The notes beneath the pieces were generated by a model, which had not been told where the DNA came from, ran no database searches, and was given only the letters and a program-made list of their open reading frames with translations. DNA of 39,532 bases from Chromera velia (Eukaryota > Sar > Chromeraceae): NCBI GenBank assembly GCA_018398765.1, contig JAHBMJ010005958.1, forward strand, positions 1 through 39,532, written 5' to 3'. Shown in pieces: positions 33,575 through 39,532 of this stretch. Made by a program: the position numbers and the translations under genes. Within the stretch, counting starts at the first letter, position 1, and each line of letters starts with the position of its first letter.

Positions 33575-36500
33575 TCATCCCAGCTCCGGACTGAATCCGT
33601 CTCGTCCTCCGGAGGGACGCCGTCGGATTGCAGTGGTGGGGGTGTGCTCCGATTCTCCAACGACGGCTGCCCTCCTTTGCGGCGTGCCGAACTTCTCAGC
33701 GCCCTCTTCCCCGTTTGATGCCATAAAGGCACTTTGTCCGACGGGCTTCCCGGGGGTGGAAGGAGAAGGACTGGAGCGGGGGAGTGCGGCCTGATTTCGA
33801 ACCACGTTCTCTTTTCCCCTTCCCCTTGCTCTGCCTGTTTCTGCAGCCGAGGAAGAGGCAGAGAAGTCATACAGCTGTGGAGGCAGGGGAGGGTGAGGAA
33901 GGTCAGTCCATGTACCCACGTATCGAGAAGAATCCCACCGACACACAGGGGGGGCATTTGAGGATTTCTGCTGCGGCTGCTGACGGGAGGAAGAGTCTCC
34001 CTGCTGTTCTCTCATGACCCCCCCTCCGCAGTCTCGAGAGGGAAGGGGGGGATCGGGCACCCCGCCCTGCCTGTCCCTTCTTTCTGACTCTCCTTCAACC
34101 TCCCCAACTACACCCATGCCTCTCCTTCCCTCCTGTTTCTTTTTCTTCTTCTGATCGTCCCACACCTCGGGAGAGGAGGGGGGAGTGAAGGAGGACCCTT
34201 GAGGAGCCCCCGAGACCTCTTCCTCGCTATAGCTATGGGAGTGCAGACCTCCTGTCGCCGTCTCTTCTGTGATAAAATCGGAAGCGGCCTCCGAGACACC
34301 CACAGAAGCCACTGAGGACATGCTGACCCTCCCCCCGCCTCGATCGCTGTTGTGTTCGTCCCCATACCCTTCCCCTTCCTCTTCCACCACTCCACCCAGA
34401 GAAAACAGAGAGCCTCCACCCCTCTCTCTCTCTCTGCCCCTGCCTGCCGCTGTCTCCAGATCGCCTGGAGGGGGAAGCACCGACCGCGCTCCTGCATGCG
34501 TACGTGCATGCAAGCAAGGCCTTTAGCGAACAAGCACGCAAGGAAAAAAACAATGGATCGTCAGGGTCGAATGTTGATTCCTCTTTCCACGGCAGCTCCG
34601 GATCTTTTTTTTCTTTTGGGGACCCCGCAGGCAGATTCCCTCATGTGAAGAGACAAAAACAAAAGAGAAGAAGACGAATAGGCAGCCATAACATAAATTG
34701 ATTCAGAAAACAACCAACAGGCCTACCTGCCATCCATGCGGAGTTTGCCCCCCAGGTGCCCCCAACAGCCCCCAGCGCTGCCTGCACCGACTCTCTGGCC
34801 TGCAGGAATCTCTCTCTCTGTCTTGCCCTAGAGCCCCCGTCTGCCGTGGCAGTGGAGGAAGTCAGGGAGACGCAGGAGGAATGGTCGGACAACGGAGAAG
34901 GCGGGGCGGCAGAAGTCGAGAACGCAGACGAACACCATCCCACAGCACCCTCCCTCTCCCTTGGAGGCTCTTCCCTTCCCTCTGCCGCTCTCTGTCCCCC
35001 CCTCCCCTTCTGCTGTTGCTGTGACTCGGGTACACCTGTCTGCAAATTGGCTCCTCCACCTCCGCCTGCCCCTGCTGCCCCCATTCGTCGTCCAGCATTC
35101 CCCCCGACTCCTCCTGCTCCTCCTCTTCCGACGAGAGGCGGGGTTCCTGTGTCCTTCCCTCCTCCCACAGGGGAAGACCTCCACGTTGTTCCCCCTTTTG
35201 GGGGGGAGGCTCTGACTGGAGTGCTGCCGTTTGCACCCCTCTCTCTGGGGACATGAAGCAGAATCTGCATAGGCAGACATACAGGGGGGGGGAGGTGTGG
35301 AGAGAGAAGGGGGCATGCAGACACAAACAAAGCACGGACGTCGAGGGGTACGAAGCGAAAAAGAGGAGCCAGGCTTTCTTCCCCGGATGGACGGATCACA
35401 CGAAAGAGAAGAAGATGTCTGACCGTGCGGCTTGGCGGGCTCAAAGAACGTCAGAAATAAGGCAGCACTTCCAAGTCGCAGGACAACAGAGTAGCTCATT
35501 GGTCGAACGTTGAAACAATACAATCAGAGAGTACTAAGGCGAGCAGCCAGGCAGGCAGATCGATCCTGTATTTCCTGGGGTCTCTGCATGCGTGTTTGCA
35601 CCACTCCACCAGCAAGCAGTCCTACTGAAGGACGGACGTACCTGCGACTCGATCTTCAATTTGCCCTTCGCGATCTCGCTCCTGACTTCACTTTGGGATT
35701 TCTGCACCACACACGAAACCCACTCACCCAAAAATGCTTGCTCACTTCAATTCACCCATTCTCGATTGCATTGACCGACCAATCCATGAGCGTCTCATCC
35801 GTCGACCAGAGAATTTCTGAAAAGAAAAAGGAAACGTTGAGGAGAGACGAATCGTCTGCTAGAGCGCGAAGCTTTCCTTTCCAAAGAAAGGACACAGCAG
35901 CAGGGAAAACACCGTTCACACAAGAGGCAGATCGACAAGGACGCCCCGCATGACTGACTGACCCGGAATTTTTCCAAAAACGACGCGAAGAACCCCACAA
36001 TATCCGGACGCAGCACAGACCCATCAGCAGAAGCCATTGCCCCTCCCGAGAGGCTCCCTGTCCCACTCTTGTCCTTCTGCAACCGTCTCACAAACATGAA
36101 TATTCCGATACGTGCACAAACACAATCAAGGGACGTGCAGAGAAATGAAATTCTTCGTTTGCATTCATCAAATCCAACTACGCCCTTTCCTTTCTGCATT
36201 TCCTCTCAGCGGACACTTATTCTTTGAGTGATTCATCTGTAAGAAGATGTGAAAACGCGCACAAGCACACGCACACGCATAGAAACGAGACAGACAGTGA
36301 GAGGGGGAGAGAGAGGAAGAGACATCGCCCCCCCCCAAGACACACCTACCTGATCTACGGGAATGAAGAACGCAGGGTCCCCGAAGTAAACAGCTGTACG
36401 GAAATAGGAGCCGAGAAGCTGCCTCGTTTGGGCGCGCAAAAGCTCCACCCGCCCGCCGACCTGCAGTGCATGAATGAATGAGTGCGAAGAGAGAATACAG

Positions 36501-36820
36501 ACAGACAAACAGAGGAACACAAGAAAGACAGGCAAGACGAAGAGAGAAAGCAGAGAAACAGAACAAGAGAAACAAGAAACAAAGATGTATGCGACCAAAC
36601 CAAGCCATCAACAGGAGACGGAAATAAGCCAATCGCCCTCCCATCCCCCCCCCCCTCTCACCTGATCCCTCTCCACCCACTCGGAGAGACGCTCATTGAA
36701 TTTGTCTGCCGTGTCAGAGGCTCCAGGGATGATCGAGTGTCTCCTCCTTTCCTTGGCCCCCATTTGTGACCTCACCTGCGAATACACACACACACATACA
36801 CATACACATACACATACACA

Positions 36821-36876
<56 letters not shown>

Positions 36877-37731
36877 GCATCATCGGACATAACGAGATGC
36901 TTGCATTAAAACAACATCTGTCTATCTCCAGATGAAGAAATAAGACATCGACACCAAAGAAAGCGGGTGGGTGCATGGAAGGAATTGATTTCAAAAACGA
37001 AGGAAACACCACAGGCAAGACCCCCTTGACTTTTCCTGAGGGGAAAAGATCCACTCGGAAACTGAGGGGAATCAGTGTTATTCAAGGAGCTCGCCCTCCT
37101 CCGGAATTAGTCAACATTACAGAGCGCACAAAACAAAATGGCAGGGGGGAAAGACAGGACGTCTTTGCCACCATGCACACATTCCTCTCTTCCCCTTCTC
37201 TCTCCCCTCTTCCTTCCAGCTGACCTCTGCAAAGCCCCCGACAGCTTCTTCCACCAGATTCAGAATTCCTGTCACGTGACTCTCTGCAATCAATGAAGAG
37301 GAAGGGAAGGAAGGAAGGAAAGAAGGAAAAAAAGAAATGAAAGATGAGGTGCGAGAGTCTGTCTTGTCTCTCATGAAGAAGAAGACATCGTTTCGCGGGT
37401 CCCTCTTCAGGGTTCCTTCTCTGCGGGCGGGCAATGAGACAAGACAGGCAGGCAGGCTTTGCTTCATCAACCCCACCGACGTTTCGTCCCGTGACTTCTT
37501 CACTCCAAATCTCATTTCTTTGTTGCGTCTGTTCTACGGCTTGTGGTCCTTTTTGGAGGCGCTGTCGCAGCTGCACCCCATCCCTCTCTTTTCTCTGTCT
37601 GTTTTCTTTTTTTGCCCCCGCCTGCCAGCCTGTCACCCTCCCTGACTGACGGCATCTCCTGCACTGTCGGAGAATGTCTTCTTCCTTCGGGCTCAGCAGC
37701 TCTCCTGCAGGCAGGCAGACAGGCAGGAGAC

Positions 37732-37794
<63 letters not shown>

Positions 37795-37848
37795 GGACAG
37801 ACAAGACAGACAGACAGACAAGCAGACAGACAGACAGACAGACAGACA

Positions 37849-37884
<36 letters not shown>

Positions 37885-39532
37885 CAGACAGACAGACAGG
37901 CACACAGACAGACAGAAAAAGAGGCAGAGACCGGAAGAAATCAACTCTTCTACAACCTTCGAGCGAATGTGCACCTTCCACTAGTCGGACAGAAGGAGGG
38001 ACAGGGAGACAGGCCAGCAAGCAAGGCATGTCGGGACTTTTCGTCAGTCAGGAAGCGGAAAGAAGCAGAAAAATCAATAAACAAAGGGAGTCCACAGAGG
38101 GGGGGAAGAAGGTGCTCGAGCTTTTCAGGAGATAAGAAGCCGACAGAAACACCGGGAAGCCAGACAGACAGAAAAGCAAATGAAAGAAAAAAAATCAAAT
38201 GACCCACCCACCCCCTTCCACCAGAGCTTCCAGCCGTGCAGCCACGAAATGGAGTCCCGTCAGTCTCGTCTGGTCTCTCCTCTCTTTCTCTTTCTCCTTT
38301 TCCTTGTCTCCCTTCTGTCTGTTCGCATTTCCCGGAGGGGAACTTTGGAGATTTTCCAATTTGAGGAGCGTCTCGATAGAGAAGCTCGAGTACCCCCCCC
38401 TGTTCGTCCCCTCATTCAGAACGTTACCCATCGAACGGACGAGGAGAAATAATAAGCGGAGCGGGCGAGAGGAGACGAGGGAGGACAGAGCGGATAAATA
38501 CAGAACAATCGCTTTCTCTGCCTCTCCCACCAGAGCACCGAAAGACTCAATGAAGGTCATGCATCTCAATCTCGCACTCAGATTTGGGATCGTGCTCATG
38601 TAGTGGACAAATTCTTCCTCCTCGTGATACTTTGCCCCCCTACCCAAGGCTTCCCGAAGCTCTCGGACCTTCTCAATGTCTTCCTTCTTTGGCTCGTTGC
38701 TACGAAGCAGAGCAACTATCTCACGACCAAGAAGATCTGTGTCGCATTCCAGAATGGCCCTCTTGAAGGCAGGCCACACCGCAGATGGACTGCTGACTTT
38801 CTTCTCGCCTATAAACGCGCGCTGTACAGCCTTCAGAAGAGCGTTGTACACAGAGATCGGCCCACCCGCACTCAGGCAGCTCGGCCTCTCCGCAACCGTC
38901 TCCCCCTCAGCTGACGCTTTCTCCGACCCGTTTTCGTTTTTAGCCCCAAGCCCCTTCTCCCCCATTGCACCCGTCTTCTCTTTTGACTTCTCTGGGAGTC
39001 CTTTGTGGAAAAGACGACGGAACACGGGATCTTCCTTCACCGCCTTCTCACAGAGGATGGACGCCGACTCCCTCGGCAGAGAAGATCTGTCAAACACAGA
39101 AGAAGCGTCAGACCAAACTGCAGCCAGGGCGTTGGAAGCTTCTGCAGCTGCAGCGACTGCGACTGCAGAGGGGCCTCCTGTCCCGTCTGTCTGAGCTGCG
39201 GTTTTTTGGAGGACCTCCCCGAAGGCTTGGGAGAAGACGGAGGCGTCAGAGGGCGGCTGCACGTCCGCAGCGTTTAGAGGAATCAGAAAGTCGGTCTGTG
39301 TCTGCGTCTGTGTGTCCTCCTTGGTTTTGTCTCTCTCTCCTCCGACGCTTGATCGGGGTGTTGCAGAGTGTGAGTCAGTAACAGAGGGAGGGAGGAGCTT
39401 TGGGGGTACGGGGAGAGGGGGGGTCCAGTGGAAGTTGCTCCACTCTCTCTCGGCTGGTTTGGGTTTGGCTTTTGCGGAGTGCTTTCCCTTCGGCTGAACC
39501 TTCATGCCGGCAGTGGCCGCATTGGGGGGTGG
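33575..39532 (-). CDS. Formin (FH2 domain), C-terminal part, 9 exons, 5' end outside window
   Basis: Exons on the minus strand: 39532(open)-38212, 37704-37651, 37283-37225, 36775-36662, 36460-36350, 36076-35963, 35701-35642, 35264-34727 and 34491-33575. All phases agree, giving 1,095 visible residues. The frame stays open upstream of Met 39505 (PPPNAATAG precedes it), so the protein continues beyond the edge, perhaps into a proline-rich FH1. FH2 landmarks run in order: a helical segment leading to FVHYMSTIPNLSARLRCMTF, then LLFLLVRSMGNVLNEGTNRGGY (the GN-LN core) and LLKLENLQ. Next come LHFVAARLEALVEG, a coupled helix (SHVTGILNLVEEAVGGFAE), DKFNERLSEW, VAVYFGDPA-like TAVYFGDPAFF, DIVGFFASFLEKFR and a basic SQSEVRSEIAKGKLKIESQ end. 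Formins nucleate and processively elongate actin filaments as FH2 dimers. After FH2 come ~480 residues of Gly/Ser/Glu/Pro-rich tail with no recognised autoregulatory motif. The second exon is short and is the least certain. Confidence 0.82.
36781..36876. repeat. Compound (CA)n(GA)n microsatellite in formin intron
   Basis: CA/CATA units run into GA units directly upstream (sense strand) of the acceptor of the formin exon at 36775. On the sense strand this forms a long TC/TG pyrimidine-rich tract next to the splice site. Confidence 0.85.
37731..37919. repeat. ~190-bp (CAGA)n array in formin intron
   Basis: CAGA units are interrupted at intervals by an extra A (CAAGACAGA), a G (GACGGACAG) or CAAGCAGA, giving longer-period subunits. 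It lies in the intron between the formin exons ending 38212 and starting 37704. All frames are open, producing spurious QTDR-type and CLSV-type peptides. Confidence 0.92.

Noticed and set aside
35752-35850. Extra formin exon after a good polypyrimidine acceptor near 35812
   Set aside because: It ends in a stop without a donor in frame, while joining 35963 to 35701 keeps phase and family sequence. It remains possible as an alternative terminal exon.
37543-38202. Plus-strand frame rich in QTDR repeats
   Set aside because: It is a translation of the CAGA microsatellite in a formin intron; all frames are open there and no conserved sequence flanks it.

Overview
The window is nuclear DNA of an intron-rich eukaryote. 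Intron-bearing genes, pyrimidine-tract/GCAG acceptors, long low-complexity inserts in conserved proteins, abundant CT/CA/CAGA microsatellites and GCATGC runs suggest a chromerid-like (Chromera-type) alveolate alga. That placement is inference from sequence style. There is no bacterial-type operon, rRNA, recognisable tRNA or CRISPR array.

Four protein genes can be assembled exon by exon with matching splice phases. (1) Minus strand 109-6372: a two-exon, ~2,008-residue Pro/Ser/Gly-rich protein of unknown function. (2) Plus strand 7250-12699: a five-exon LAMMER/CLK-like protein kinase of 1,342 residues whose C-lobe is interrupted by ~845 residues. Genes 1 and 2 are divergent and share an 877-bp promoter region. 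(3) Minus strand 18898-30887: a twenty-exon M16 (insulysin-like) zinc metalloprotease of about 1,329 residues, with HFCEH at residues 234-238 and the third zinc ligand in a DSEH motif. (4) Minus strand 33575 to the right edge: the C-terminal 1,095 residues of a formin (FH2 domain in pieces), whose 5' end lies outside the window.

The kinase and protease genes converge on a ~6.2-kb stretch (12700-18897) with no recognisable gene. It holds simple repeats and an AT-rich island at about 17950-18760. The ~2.7 kb between the protease and formin genes (30888-33574) holds several inverted-repeat elements. Two look like non-autonomous DNA transposons with target-site duplications: a 506-bp hAT-like element with a 19-bp TIR and 8-bp TSD, and a 222-bp element with a 9-bp TSD and internal ~33-bp repeats.

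The most unusual signal is in the protease gene. At two separate introns the acceptor site and first bases of the downstream exon are reiterated upstream, separated by AT-rich spacers that share an exact 16-mer. This looks like a small mobile or introner-like element that duplicates exon starts. The splice donors are also odd: about half (15 of 32) have C at +3 (GTCAG/GTCGG), and several sit at the head of GTCA/GTGA tetranucleotide runs.

The four genes have no evident shared pathway; this is ordinary eukaryotic gene neighbourhood plus mobile DNA.
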